Below are positions 1 to 12,980 of a DNA stretch of 64,000 nucleotides, piece after piece. Every line of letters begins with the position of its first letter. Position 1 is the stretch's first letter. This DNA comes from Bryoerythrophyllum caledonicum (Eukaryota > Streptophyta > Bryopsida > Pottiales > Pottiaceae). The position numbers were made by a program, and so were the translations under genes. The notes below the pieces were generated by a model that searched no databases, was not told the origin of the DNA, and was given only the letters and a program-made list of their open reading frames with translations. The stretch spans positions 24,562,462 through 24,626,461 of the forward strand of contig OZ020517.1 in NCBI GenBank assembly GCA_963971425.1. The letters run 5' to 3'.

Positions 1-359
1 TCCCTTCCCAACAATTGGTTGACAATGACACAAATGAAATGACACATATTTCAACAAACCATTTAGGAAGCACACACACATGTATAAACTATTAAGCACT
101 ATAGTATGAACTATGAAGGTAAACTACACCTAAAAAGCAAAGAAAGTATTACTGTTTACTGTCAAAGAAAGCAAAGACTGTTTACTGAAGCACCCTGAGA
201 AAGCACACTGAGAAAGCAAAGACTGAGAAGCACACTGAGTGAAGCAAAGACTGTTTACTGAAGCAGTAAAGTAGAACTGAAGCAATGACGCATGCAAACA
301 CTAGTTCGACACAAGCAGACTGCAGTTCAATACAACTCAATCCACGTGTTGGGAAGGGA
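1..359. repeat. Non-coding start of window with a 12-bp inverted repeat pair
   Basis: Bases 1-12 (tcccttcccaac) are the exact reverse complement of bases 348-359. Between them lie several short direct repeats built on a motif like aagcaaagactgtttactgaag (about 121-290). This could be a small MITE-like element starting at the window edge, but the flanking target duplication cannot be checked because the left flank is missing. No coding region is visible. Confidence 0.3.
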
Positions 360-518
360 GGGGATTTGATTTCAAAGCCGTGAGGTTTGCAGCCGCTAAC
401 CCCACGGGCCTCATTTCATCATCGACGTAGTCCTGCACATTACAAGCACACTTACGTCAGAGTTAGTCTATTCCTTCCCTCCGTTTTGCTGCACAGTGCA
501 CACTGCACACACAATAAG

Positions 519-3500
519 TTAGTCCTCCTTACGAACGCTCTTCTTCCAGTTGTCATAGGCAGCATTGTAAGGGAAGTCCGTCACTGTGTAGAATTCTTGC
601 GCGTGCATAGCGACTGCCAAGGGTAAGTGCACATTCAAGCGATTCCTGAGCTTGTTCTTCATGAAGGACAATGTACTGAAGGTCCGTTCATCTTCGACGC
701 TCCCCAAGACTGCAACTACGGCAAGTTCGATGACCTTCAAGTATTCGGAGAGTTTATGTCGCAATAGGCCAGACGCTTCCAGACGACGCCAGAGACGAGT
801 CAAGGGGTTCAAGGGCAGATCTCCCGTCATGGCGCCTTCACAATTCGACTTCATGGTAATCTGAAACATCATCGCCTGCTCTTCTAGCTTTGCAGCACAT
901 AAGATAGGCTGAATTGTCTTAACGCCCTCAACCTCCTCTTCCGCTTGTACGTCCTCACCCGTCTTCAGCTTCCTCTTCTGAAACTCTTTTGGGTAACAGT
1001 CGTTGGAAATTTTGATCTGCCTCCGGTATCCTCCAGTATTGAGGGTACACAATTCCAAAAGCGTCCATGAGGCTTGATGAGGGAAATCGTGACATAAGCT
1101 GATTGATCAACCGCTCTGCTGCATCTGCCACAATAAAACGACACAGTTAGATCCACGGTGCAGGCAAATGACAAACTCACCCCTAAACCTAAACCCTGAA
1201 CACAAGTATGATGTTGGCCGTGAATACAAAGCTGAACATTAAGTACTTACCTTTACACGCTGCCTTAGTTTGCGTACAGATGCGTTCATGAACCTCCCGG
1301 TTGATTGGGGTTGAGTTGTCAGACCCCGGTTCTGAATACAAAGCTCGAATGTTCATGCCTCCTACAGTGAACACGAGGAATTCTTGGCCGTCTTCATTCA
1401 AATCGAAGGCACTAGGGACCCACGCCATGGGAATGCCGTCATGCCGCACTTGCAGCAGAGCCTTGAAGTCCCAGAATGCATCGTGAGTGAACGCAGAAGA
1501 TTCATGACAATAAAAGGCCTGGAGCTCCGAGATGCAAATTTGAATCGCTGAGACGTAGTCGCAGATGAAGACTTCCCTACTTTGGGCGAATTTGATCAAG
1601 CTGTGGACTGATCGAAGGAGAGGAAGGAGTGCCGACAATGTCAGAAGAATCTCGTAATCTTGCAAAAAAGATAGGTTGTGGCTGGCAAGCTTCATAAGAA
1701 TCTTGTCCTTCTTACCTGACTTACCGTTTGCGTCAGGAGCAGGGGGCACGGAGTCCACCGCCATCTTCACCAAAAGAACCCTGTACTCGTTCATCACCCT
1801 GACAGATGGTGATAACATGCTAATCCAACGGGTTTTAATATTTTTCAGAATCTTTAGTCCTTTTGAATGCATGACCTCCGCCAATTTTTGAAACTCCAAG
1901 TGTCGTTTCGGTGAGTGTGCAAAGAAAGCGTGTAGGGATTGCAGCATGCCCTCAATCCGTGACACTACAGGAAGAGCGCTCAACGATTCAACAGCAAGGT
2001 TTGTCCGATGGGCCTGCAAAACAACGATGTCACACCTCAACTGAACCTACTGAAAAATTTGGACAGAGGTTCACTGAGAGCAGTTGCTACGCCATAAACT
2101 CAACAGGTAGCACACAATTTGCAGACTCAACATGCACTCCAACTTGTACAGATGCAATGAACATGACTGAAATTCAAAGTTAAACATGTGGGATGAAGAC
2201 TTACCATGCAGTGTACGCCTATCACTCTAGGAGCCCAACGTGTTTTGAGTTGTTGCACGACTCCAGTTCTCTTTCCTTGGAATGTATTAATTCCATCTAT
2301 ACACACAAAAAACAACCACAGTTCAGAAACAGAGCAAACATGAACTAAAATCGACCCTTAATCCTACACAGCCTGAAGAGACTAACACCCTAAACACAAG
2401 ACTGCACAGCCCTTCCCGAAATACAAGACTGCACAGCCCTTCCCGAAACACAAGACTGAAAACATACAGACTACACAGCCCTTCCCAGAGAATGACGTCC
2501 TTACCGGCACCGAACGACACCAACCGTGTTCCGAGGTCTTCCGCCTTGATGCCACCGTAGTCCTTCACAACATTCACGATGACCTTCGTCATGCTGTCAG
2601 ACCCACCTCCGCTTACAACACGCTCCAGAGACAAGAGCATCGGCTTCCGTTGCCAATCTTGGCACACATACCCGTGTATGCTAATCCAACTTTGAGTGTC
2701 TAGGGTGGACACTTCGTCACAGGTAATGGAGAAAAATCTTGCTGACTTCATTGTTGCTTTAGTCTTAGCTTGCACCTGCTTGTACAAGCACTCAGCCAAT
2801 TCCCAACCAGCGCCATCCGACCAGTGTTTTTTGGGCAGTTTCGGTACTCCGAGAAAGCAGAAGAGTGGATGCAGGGCGGTGTACTCCAGCATGGGGCGAC
2901 CATTCTGAAGCAAGTGCAGTATTGTAGCAAACTGGATTTGCTTCCTCGCTCGTTCCCCCTTGAGCACGGTGACTTGTTCTAGCACTGTAGTTTGACTTCT
3001 AGCTGCGTAGATGCGCTCATTGCGTAAATGCTTGCAATTCTTTGCAATGAACCATTGGTCCTTCTTGATCCCGTTTGCCATATCACAGGTGGCCTTCCGC
3101 TTGCCTCCATGTTTCTTCAGCGTGTCCCACTTCGGACCAAGAATTTTGGGTCTGCCCTCCTCAGTCGAGCATATTATGCACTTCACGGATTCATAGAGTC
3201 CATCGCCTCCTCGATGCAATTCAGCCCAAGGGACCCTAGCTGCCCAAGTGTCCTGGAATTTTCGACTGGCCTCATACGATTTCTTCGCTTTCTTCTTCAC
3301 AGGCTCGCCATCAACGCAATCTTCATCGTCTTCGTCGTCAAAATCTTCGCACTCCACTAAGACCCCCTTCCCCTTGTCTGCCGTCGACGCATGAGGCGTC
3401 ACATTCTCTCCAGTTCCCGTGGATGCTCCTGATGATAAGGAGATCACTTCCACGACTTCATCGGAATTGAACTTCTTCGAGGGAACGACGCAGTCTCCAG

Positions 3501-3753
3501 GTTCCACCAGAACTACTGCGGGATTCGACCTCCTTCGCTTCTGCAGAGCATTGGTCTTCCGCTTGCGAGGCACATTGCACACGGAGTTTCCTCCACTTTG
3601 GGCACTCAACTGAACGCTACAAGGCACCATTGAATCCGATGTTGACGTCCCGGGATTTGAGCTGGAGCCATCTCCGAAGACTCCCGACGACGAAGACGAA
3701 CCTGTGTTCGGCAGCCTTGCAAAGAACCTGTGCAAGGACATACCAGGAAACAT
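519..3753 (-). pseudogene. hAT-superfamily transposase gene with BED-like zinc finger, frameshifted (hAT-1)
   Basis: A spliced transposase reads on the minus strand through exons at 3753-2505, 2296-2205, 2013-1251 and 1124-519. All junctions are GT-AG and the phases agree across the three introns. The N-terminal part is Ser-rich and acidic with a basic stretch. A CxxC...H finger (CIICSTEEGRPK) follows, then the hAT catalytic region (ITCDEVST, SFGADG across an intron, VHCMAHR, TRWIS), the FGIVYPQYW motif, and the C-terminal dimerisation block (VLGSVEDERTFSTLSF). The type resembles the vertebrate domesticated ZNF862-like hAT proteins. In the last exon the frame changes by one base at a four-A run (987-990 on plus) just after YPQYW, so the conserved N-terminal and C-terminal parts are out of frame. 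I could not find its terminal repeats. The start is the first ATG, with MSLHRFF a few codons later as an alternative. Confidence 0.85.
2394..2487. repeat. 27-bp tandem repeat inside the first intron of hAT-1
   Basis: About three units with the core acaagactgcacagccctt repeat at a 27-bp period starting at 2394, the third interrupted. They lie entirely in the intron between 2505 and 2296, so they do not affect the protein. Confidence 0.6.
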
Positions 3754-5033
3754 CTTCCCAAATACAAGCAACAACAATCGAGAATGCAGGCAATCTACAG
3801 TGAACGTGGAACTTGCAAAAAAATACAACCTGACCCTAAACCACAGACTGCAATTCCCCTAAATTTAGTTTCTAAAACAAGTGCAAGATACAACGACAGC
3901 AACCGAAACCCTAAGCGAGTAGGAAAAAAACACCAGCCGACCCCAATTGATGCACACGATACCTCACGAGCCACGATGCACACCGGCTGCAAATATGCAC
4001 AGGATACCTCGCAAGTGAACCTGATTGCCAAATGCAGAATTCTGAGCGATTCATACACGAAAGCAACAACGGACATTCACAGGACTTGCAGTGGAAACAA
4101 CAAATACGTTGGAAACTGGAATTGCAAGAACCAGCAAATGAAAACTAACCTGAAGATTGGACGCCAATTGTCCTTGCTGACCGAACTCTTCCAACCGCAA
4201 GCCTCCACCATCGCCCATGATTGTGTCCAACCGCAACGAAGTCATGATTTTCTGAAGCTGCAAGAATTAAAAACTTGTTTGCAAGAACGCTCCCACTCAA
4301 AAAACAAACTGGCGATCGCTGAAGTGCAGATCCGATGAAATCATGAAATGGTGGCGCCAACCTGCAGCGAACGAGGGAACTCCTGGTGCAAACAGGAGTC
4401 GACATGTGGCGCCACAATCCCAATCGAACGGCTACATGGAAGCCGCTCAGGCGATGACGACCCCGACGGTGCAGATTGGGCGCCGGCTGAGGAGGCGACA
4501 GGCCACCCCAATCAACGAAATGATGGCACCCACGTCAGGTGGAGGCCTGGAAGTTCTGGCCGTCTGCTGGACGCCACATTAGGGTTTTTCTGCCAGAAAC
4601 GGGTAGAGGGCAAAAAAATTTCGCCTTTTGGCATTATTTCGCCCCTTAAAAAAACACTGGTCGACAGGGAGAGGCACTCTGGACTGAGTGCTTCGGTCAC
4701 AACTGTATTGTGTGGGAGGGTCTTTGGTTCGTGTGGACACTGTTTTTCAAGCTGCTGTCTATATAGCGCATGCTGGCGGACGTCGTTGGTGACTGCCGAA
4801 TATGGCGGAACACACACAGGTGGCGTGACCGCCTGCTGACGAGGGCTGCAGTTTCTTAATTGGGTTTGGTGTCATGCTCGTGGTGTTGCATTCATGTTAT
4901 GCTTACATGAAAAGTTCTAACGTTTGCGTTTGGTTTTTGCGCTCAAATGTGTGACATCGATAACAAGATGGAGTTGGCTGAAGACACCTTGCATACGGAT
5001 CACAACTAACTTTGTGTTCGTTGTTTTCCATGG
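3754..5033. other. 5' flank of hAT-1, no gene recognised
   Basis: This stretch precedes the hAT-1 start codon and probably holds its promoter and one transposon end. The segment at 4612-4645 (…tttcgccttttggcattatttcgcccc…) has the same GGCGAAAT/GCCAAA style as the subterminal region of the second hAT element. No matching left terminus was found inside the window. Short open frames here show no family resemblance. Confidence 0.4.
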
Positions 5034-5496
5034 GTGCAGGTGAGGCCACTCCTTCACGTTTGGTGCAAACCACCGCAATTCGGCTTACTGCACACAGGGT
5101 GCAGAGTAACTAGTTGCCATGTTCAGTTTACAAGCAGGCTGCTTAGTATTATTTTCGGCTTTTCTTTGAATGAATTGTTTCACGTCAGTTGTGGTACAGT
5201 AGTAGGATTGTTGAAACCCTTCCTCGCTATTCCACCCACATATACAGTACACTCGTGCACTTGCATGGATAATCTGGTAGAACTAAGATCTTCCGCAAAA
5301 CATGAAAGCTTGCTATTGATGATAAGCGAGTTAGCTTGTTCCCACCCACCCACCCTGTTCTGGTCATGTACCGAACTGGTCTTTCCATTTCTGTCGAATA
5401 GTTCTATGATCTTTAGCGTTTTTGGTTCATATGCGTCTGATAATGTTATGTCCTTACAAGAACTTGATAGAAAGTGTTCTGAAATGATCTGTATGG

Positions 5497-6501
<1,005 letters not shown>

Positions 6502-8397
6502 TCATGATTCAAGTACCTGGAACCAGTCGTCCTTGACAGGCTCCTTCAGCACGCGGATGCGCTTCACGGCAGCGAGCGGCCCCAGCTCCTTGCCACACGT
6601 CTTCTGCCTCCGCAAGTAGTCTCTCAATACGTACACGCTCTCCAACACGTTGCCTCCAAGCTGCCGCTCCACTTTCTCTACAAAGAACAGAGAAGGTCGC
6701 ATGCACAGATCCTTGGGCGTCTGGCGCGTGTTGAACGGGAACTCCGCCGGCTCGCGCCTCCGGCGGAGCGTGTAGAACGTGCGCAGCGGCGTCTCGAGCT
6801 CGCGCGGGGTCAGGAAGCCCTTGTACACTTGCACAACGTAGCCCCAGGAGACGGAGATGGACCAGTTCGTGTTGCTCGGGTAGCAGAGCGACTGCTGCAG
6901 GAGGCTGGCGGGCTCCGGCTTCGCGGCGGCCAGCAGGTGGGAGACGGACCGGTGGCGTGTGAGCTTGGGGAAGAGCGGAGCGTACAGGTCCATGTGGTGC
7001 AGGCTCACCAGGGGCGTCTGCGGGTGCGCCGCGAGTAACCCGAGTGCGTCGCCTCGGATGTCCATCTGTGAATAAACAAATTCTCTTCAAACCAGAAATG
7101 ACAGCAATCTTCTGATCCTTTCGATGTTCCTCCACAACATGTTATTCTAGACTGCATCTTTGAAGATACAAACCAGAAAGGACGGCAACTTCATCCTTCC
7201 GTTTAGTTTCAGAACTCATGTATACTAGAAAACATACTAGATTTTAGACGGTTACATCGTAACATCTTCAAAATCAGACGGTTAACGACAGTCCTGATTG
7301 ATCTGTAATCAACATCAAAGCCAAGGACAAAAAACCTAAGAATTACCTGGTGAAATCCGGGCTCTTTCGTGAGAGTCACACCGAGCTCGCACATGCACGA
7401 GAATATGCGGTCATCGCTCCCAAACAAATGTGGGTATCTTTCCACAAACAACGAGCCCGGCATTCATTCCCAAAATCGCGTAAGAAAATAATCTGAACGC
7501 AAAGCTGTGAAACTCACGCTACAAGAAATCGATGGAGTTTTTCACTACAAGTCCTCTCTAAACATGAACGAGTAGTGTTGCTTTTTGAACCCAGTTTGAA
7601 ACATGGACATCGACTGATTTCCAGACCCGGAATCAACGATGATGTTTACCTCACAACTCCACCACTAATTTCTAGACCCGGAATCAGTGCAGTGGTGGAA
7701 TTTTTTACCTCGTAAGACAGGAGTCTTGCATTTGAGCGAGCTCCTTGGCCAAGGGAAAGCTGATAGCAAACCCGCCGCCACCGAACGCCATGCCATAGTT
7801 GAAAATGATGTTCTGCTTGTGCGACTCGGAGTTGCTGCCCACATAGTACATCTTCCGGGGATCATACTTGGCCAGCACCCTGGCAACATTCTCCGGAAAG
7901 AACACGGTGTCGTCGTCGCCCATGACAAACCAGTCCACGTCCGGCAACCCAAGCCTGAGGCTCTCCGACACGACCCTGGCGATGCGAATGGCCGACCGCT
8001 TCCCGCCTTTGAACGTGTAGTTGAACCCGGAAGTGTCACCAGAGACTCGAAACGGAGGGAGACCCTTCTCCCACGTCCCGTTCACCTCCCGGTCCAGCCA
8101 AACCACGGCTCTCACGCCTTTCACGGAGGTGTACCACTTCCGGATGTACCCCTTCCTGTTCGGCCAGTGCTGGGCCGCGGCTGCGATGGCGAACAGGATT
8201 CTCGACGGGCCCGGCCTTTTGGTGATGACGTCGAGGTTGGTTTGGGTCACCATGGAGAGCGAGGTCTCCACGGAGCTGATGCACTTGCGGTTCACCGCGA
8301 GCAGGTAGACGCATGAGAGCGCGCACGCGAGCGTCACGGTGAAGGTGAGCCAGGAAAAACCCGACTCGAACAAGGAGGCGAATTTCTTCTTCGCCAT
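6502..8397 (-). CDS. DUF604 / Fringe-related glycosyltransferase, type II membrane protein
   Basis: Three exons on the minus strand, 8397-7709, 7437-7347 and 7065-6502, join with GT-AG introns of 271 and 281 bp and consistent phases to give 447 residues. This fits the usual 450-530 for the plant DUF604 family (Fringe-like, GT31-type fold). The chosen ATG has a strong context (gccATGGcg) and is followed by a short basic stretch and one hydrophobic segment (about residues 14-32), typical of a Golgi signal anchor. Visible family hallmarks are the metal/nucleotide-sugar motif VMGDDDTVFFPENV, the glycine-rich FGGGGFAISFPLA, RYPHLFGSDDR at the exon 1-2 junction, KEPGFHQMDIRGD at the exon 2-3 junction, and VSLHHMDLYAPLFP. 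Substrate and acceptor are not predictable. The usual C-terminal RRxCCD segment is absent, so either the protein ends early or a small last exon was missed after the CAG|GT near the stop. Confidence 0.88.
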
Positions 8398-10118
8398 GGC
8401 GTCTGCAATCAGAAACCGGTCTGCCCACTTCGACAACGGTCGCCTAACCCTCTCAAACAGAAAGTTTGCGAGGAAACAACACAAATATATCCACTCCTTT
8501 GGACGTTATACGTGTTTAGAGAGACCTGAATCCTAAACTGCTCAAGGTTACCAAAAAGCAGAGTGCGCTACGTTCAATCACCGATCGCCCCCAAATGTCC
8601 TACTGTGTCAGACTACACCACTCTTGTCCTCTTGCACAAACTGTCAAATTCCAGAGCAAAGTTACACCTTGGGCTGCGGAAGACTACAACAACCGCGTGC
8701 AACATCTTCAAAGAAAAGCTTGTGAAAAACATCACAGAGAACTCCGATTGCGTGCTCACCAAACCAGCAGCTCACAACGTCAACGACCAAGAATTCTGTT
8801 CTTGCTCTCCCGAACCTGGAAAGAAGAAGACGAAACGATGATCCCAAAAGCTCATAGCCTTCAACTTCGTCTTCACAACCTGCTCATTCATCACCACCAA
8901 AAAACCCTGCTGAAAACCACAGCATGAACCAACTCCTCCTCACATGATTTCCACCAACAATGTGCACACTCAGCAGCTTCCAGCACAAGATGAGAGAGAC
9001 GTCATTCTCGTCGAAGAGATCATCGAAACAAGGTGTAACAGCTTGACGTTGTGAAGATCTGTATTGGATTATACACACATGATTGTGGGAATGAGAGCCT
9101 TCTCCAATGGTTGAATGGATATGTAAATTTATGAGTATTATAGTATGTGTTATGTGATATTCAAGTATGATGGGCCATTGTATGGGTCAAATGGGAGGGA
9201 GGATTGTGGAGTTGACGTTGAGGTTTTTTTCTTGCTAAAGAGTGGGTGGTGTCACTCTGCATGGGGCCCCCATTCGAGGGGATTAGAATTTTCCTGGAAA
9301 GAGGAAAGAGGAGAGAAAGGAGAGGATGAGATTTATATACGAGCATGAGAGATTTAGAGTTTTTTTTTGTTTTTTTGTATCCAGGTAGTACGGGCAATAA
9401 GTGGTATTGGGCCCTACCCACTGCAAGCGAAAGCTCCTCTATAGTACCTCAAGTTTAAGTTTCTCCCCCGTACTGTATATGTCCATGCGGAAGACTACAT
9501 CAGATTGGGTGCAACCTTAAAGAAGAGTACTTCCAAGTGATACAACCAAGGTGACCGTGAATCAGGCGTTTGTTGGGGATAGTGCAACTATTGTAATGGT
9601 TATGACCTTTTGACAGACTCACAGACGAAGAATGGCGAACAAAGTATTGATATTGAGAGCCAGTTAGGGACATGATAATCAAGTAGTACTTTGCCACACA
9701 ATTCAATCTGTGTTTAATTTCAACCAAACGTTCGTCATGTGGTCCATTATGTTCTGCTCTAATTGCTCTGCCAATTTGATTGCTCTGAATAGACGTCATT
9801 GTCATAGAAAGGCAGGGAACCTCCAAAAACGTGGCTTGACATTGTGTCTCAGCATGCTTTTCAACGAACATGAAACCAACCCCTGGGCCCTCATAACATA
9901 CAAGTTGTGGAGTTTCTAAAATATCGGGCCAGAGATCAGCACCGCGAAACACGTTTTCCTAAAAAAAATTAAGTAAACAATCACCTTGTGAAAGACTATT
10001 ATATTGCTGTAGTTAGGAATGTGACAACCTCAAAGAGAATATATGGCCTTTCGTGTGAAGGCCGAGAGGCAAAAGTCCAAAGGCTATCGCCCGCAATTAT
10101 GCCTACATGGCAGCACAT
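8398..10118. other. Intergenic region upstream of the glycosyltransferase gene
   Basis: This presumably contains the promoter of the minus-strand glycosyltransferase gene at its left end. Open frames up to 150 codons occur on both strands but show no domain, no codon signature and no conserved motif. No repeat structure is obvious apart from homopolymer T runs near 9360. Confidence 0.4.
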
Positions 10119-10170
10119 TTAGAGAGTTCTTACACCAAGCTAGGGTGTCCTTGGTGTAAGAACTCTCTAA
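10119..10170. repeat. Perfect 21-bp inverted repeat with 10-nt loop
   Basis: Bases 10119-10139 are exactly complementary to 10150-10170, with a 10-nt loop (ctagggtgtc). Either strand would fold into a perfect 21-bp stem. Candidates are a palindromic MITE remnant, a very short small-RNA hairpin, or a recombination by-product. Plant miRNA precursors are normally longer and imperfect, so a miRNA call is not supported. Confidence 0.75.
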
Positions 10171-12606
10171 CTCTCAAGAGCAAACTAGGGTCGTTGTTCT
10201 TAGCCAACCCAAACATATATTTTAATGTGATTTTTTAGCCCACAAGTTTTGTCTCTTGCCATTGTATGGACTGGAATTTTGACGGCCGGCCTCTCAACTT
10301 GGTCCTCGTGTGGACCAACCCTTAACCTCTAAAGGACCAGGTGTTTGTCCAAGGGACAATGTTTTTCACTTTGACTCCAATTATCTTTCAACCCATGTGA
10401 TTCAAATTCACCAAAAAAAATTCACATCTTCTCATATCAGTTTAGAAGAAGATTCTACAGTTACATTCTCAAAAATTTCATCTTGATTTTTTTTTAATCA
10501 ATGGAGTAGAGATTCCACTAAAATGCCTTGGTCCTATCCTAGGGGTTAATGCATGTCAAAGGAATGTCATTTGACATACAGAAGCCGCAGATTTAGTACA
10601 GAACTGGTAAATATCTTCACGTTTAAATTGACTTTTACATTGACACCTTTATGGCCATAACAAATCTATCAATTTCCATTGATGCAATTCCTTGTGACTC
10701 AAGCTTCTGATAGATCTGCATACCACCAACTCTATAAGCGCTGTGGGATTTAATCATTAAGTCCTGCCACTCAACTATTTCAATGTCTAAATGGATGACG
10801 AAAGGACAAAGTAATCACAATTCACGTTCGGCAATTATTCAAACCATGTTATGTCACATAACTAGCTCCAGAATTGACAGAGTTTTCGTAATCCACGTCC
10901 ATTTGAATATGCATCAAAATTGAAGGACAAAGAACATAAAATTTTATGTACAAGATGTGACAATTTCAAAACTATGAATCCAAGTCATAGCACCAAACTA
11001 TCAGCATGTGATGCAAGTATAGATTCTGAAAAAACTATGAAACAGTCACAGGTGTTCAAGGATTTTGTAACTTAACCATTACACTAGAACATGACGTGAA
11101 GCTTAAACTCTAAACCCTAAGCCCCACCAACACTCTTGATATTAACAAGTAAGAGATCTATAAGCACGTTAATGTTAGAAACAACAACAAAAAGAAGAAG
11201 CCTTTGAGAACTCATGGAGTGTTGGTGAGCTTTTTTATCACCAAGACTCCAATCTTTGCACGAACATTGTTCAACACGAAGATTTTCTTCCCCAAGACCT
11301 TGCTAATGGATATAGATTCTTTTGTTCAGGTCTTTCTCAACCAAGCTTGCTAATAGAGGATTCTGACACTCATATCATTTCTCCTATAAGAGATTCTTCC
11401 TTACAGCTTCAACTAGTATCCTTTGTTCTTTTTATACTTGACCAATTAGATTTTGAAGACCGTATTGGTGCTCCCAAATTTCATGCTAAGGAATCCTCGT
11501 TGCTACCATTCACACTTAGAATTTGAAATTGAATCGATCCCAAGGGGAAAGGACGTGCTACTTCCCAATTTCTTCCAAACTAATTATGATGTTTACAAGC
11601 AAACCAATTTTTGGGTTGATAATTCTCTAGGGTAAAGATCATTTTTGGCTGATTAGGACCATGGTCAAGCTCTGCTTAAACCGTCCTACTCCTTCCATGA
11701 CACTCTTCTCTCTTAAGATATTTATCATCTTCAACAAGCAAGTCGTCATGTTCCTATTGATATGGACAAGGTTTTTCCTCTCGTGCAACGTCCTTCTTCC
11801 AATCATTCGATTGAGGAGTTGTCTTTTACTCGTGAGCCTAATTGACGCTTCTTCTTTTTGCAGCTCTCTACATTCTCCCGTACAGTTTTTCTTGGAGTTT
11901 TCAGTTTTGCTTCTTTGTCCTTTGCTAGGTTGTTGTATTTTTCTTCCCCGGCTAGTTGTCATTGCTCTAACCTTAGCCTGTGGCTCTTGGTGTGTCTGAG
12001 CTCTTCGCTCGTGGTCTTTGGGCTTCTTTCTCTAGTTTCTTTTAATTCAAACCAAATTGGATCTTCTCAGCTCATCGATCTTAGAAAACTGCTATGCCAA
12101 TATGGTATACATCACATTGTTAAGTACTAGAAAACCTCCTCACACTTGTCGTGAACAAACACATCGTGCAAAGATAACATTGTGCCAATAGGTGAGAGCG
12201 CATAATTAGAGGCAAACTCGGAGCAATGGTGACTAAACTATCACCGTTACCTCCGTAAACAATGAAAATAATAGTTCACAAAGAAACTATTAAACACTCA
12301 ACAACCTAGGCTAGGAAAAAAGAAAGAAATACCCAGACCACAACATTTAGTAGTTTGTCTACAGGGACCCTTTTACTCGCCCCCTTCACCCGTGCTTAAG
12401 CCCCTTTCACACCGGCGAACCACACAATCAACGTAAACCAGAGGAACGACCGATCATGGAAACCTTTCAAGTCTAGAGAAATCAAGTCGACCTACCGAAA
12501 AGACACTAACATAAAGTATAGACAAAAGATAGGCCGGGTGCAATGAGCGCCCCATCGTTAATTGCCTCCAACACTTTGAATGGCTAGACCTTGTCTACAT
12601 AGACTC
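10171..12606. other. AT-rich intergenic region, no gene recognised
   Basis: No open frame here resembles a protein family. The right-hand part (about 12100-12606) lies just downstream of the end of the gypsy-type pol on the minus strand and probably contains its 3' untranslated region and possibly a decayed LTR. I found no matching copy on the other side of the element. Confidence 0.35.
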
Positions 12607-12932
12607 TCAATGTGCTAAACAATGTAGACACAACCATTGATACACTAGTACTCTTAGAAGGGCTGGGGTTAGACATTTTAGATGCCACCCCATAGAACAC
12701 AAGTCGTAAATGACCATTGTAGCTGCCTGTTTGGCACTACTACACAACCAACATCGCAATTCAGAAGAGATGTAAGAAAGACCAAGGGGTACCGTGCCAT
12801 CAATGTGTCGCAAATGGCAAGGCGCGCAATTGCGTGTGTAATCCTTCCATACCTTACCATCACAACTCTCCAACAGTAGCACTCATGAGTTCTTCACCTC
12901 ACGAACTCGTAAGATCACCCGTCTCGCCGTCA
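12607..12932 (-). pseudogene. Gypsy integrase C-terminus with PHD-like finger (3' part of split pol)
   Basis: The frame resumes at the LINE target duplication (…TARR) and continues into VILRVREV, LLLESCDGKVWKDY and RNCAPCHLRHIDG. It then enters a cysteine/histidine cluster: CWLC, DLC, GWHLKC, WLCLHC. Spacing fits a PHD finger, with one expected cysteine replaced (IYDLC). PHD or chromo-type modules at the integrase C-terminus can bind modified histones and guide integration. There is an in-frame TGA between KNS and VLLLE. The first half of this integrase lies 12.6 kb away at 25523-26350. Confidence 0.75.
12919..12932. repeat. Left target-site duplication of LINE copy 1 (14 bp)
   Basis: CCGTCTCGCCGTCA is repeated exactly at 25523-25536. 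The two copies flank LINE copy 1, and in both the sequence encodes the same integrase residues (VTARR) in the gypsy frame, which fixes the insertion site. Confidence 0.92.
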
Positions 12933-12980
12933 GAAGAAGAAGAAGAAGAAGAACGCCGGTTCCCGAGAGGGGATCGGCGT
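12933..12980 (-). repeat. 3' terminal hairpin and (TTC)7 tail of LINE copy 1
   Basis: On the element's sense strand a 12-bp stem (10 of 12 paired, ACGCCG…CGGCGT) with a 4-nt loop is followed directly by seven TTC units and then the target duplication. Copy 2 has an equivalent hairpin at 53562-53536 (11 of 12 paired). Stem position 10 changes from C-G to T-A between copies, a compensatory change. In L2/CR1-type LINEs a similar 3' stem-loop plus microsatellite tail is recognised by the reverse transcriptase; the same role is inferred here. Confidence 0.75.

Noticed and set aside
1170-1200. Interstitial telomere repeat (ccctaaa-like)
   Set aside because: Only two imperfect units are present, within an hAT-1 intron.
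10119-10170. Hairpin as a tRNA or miRNA gene
   Set aside because: It has no cloverleaf, and the stem is too short and perfect for a typical plant miRNA precursor.
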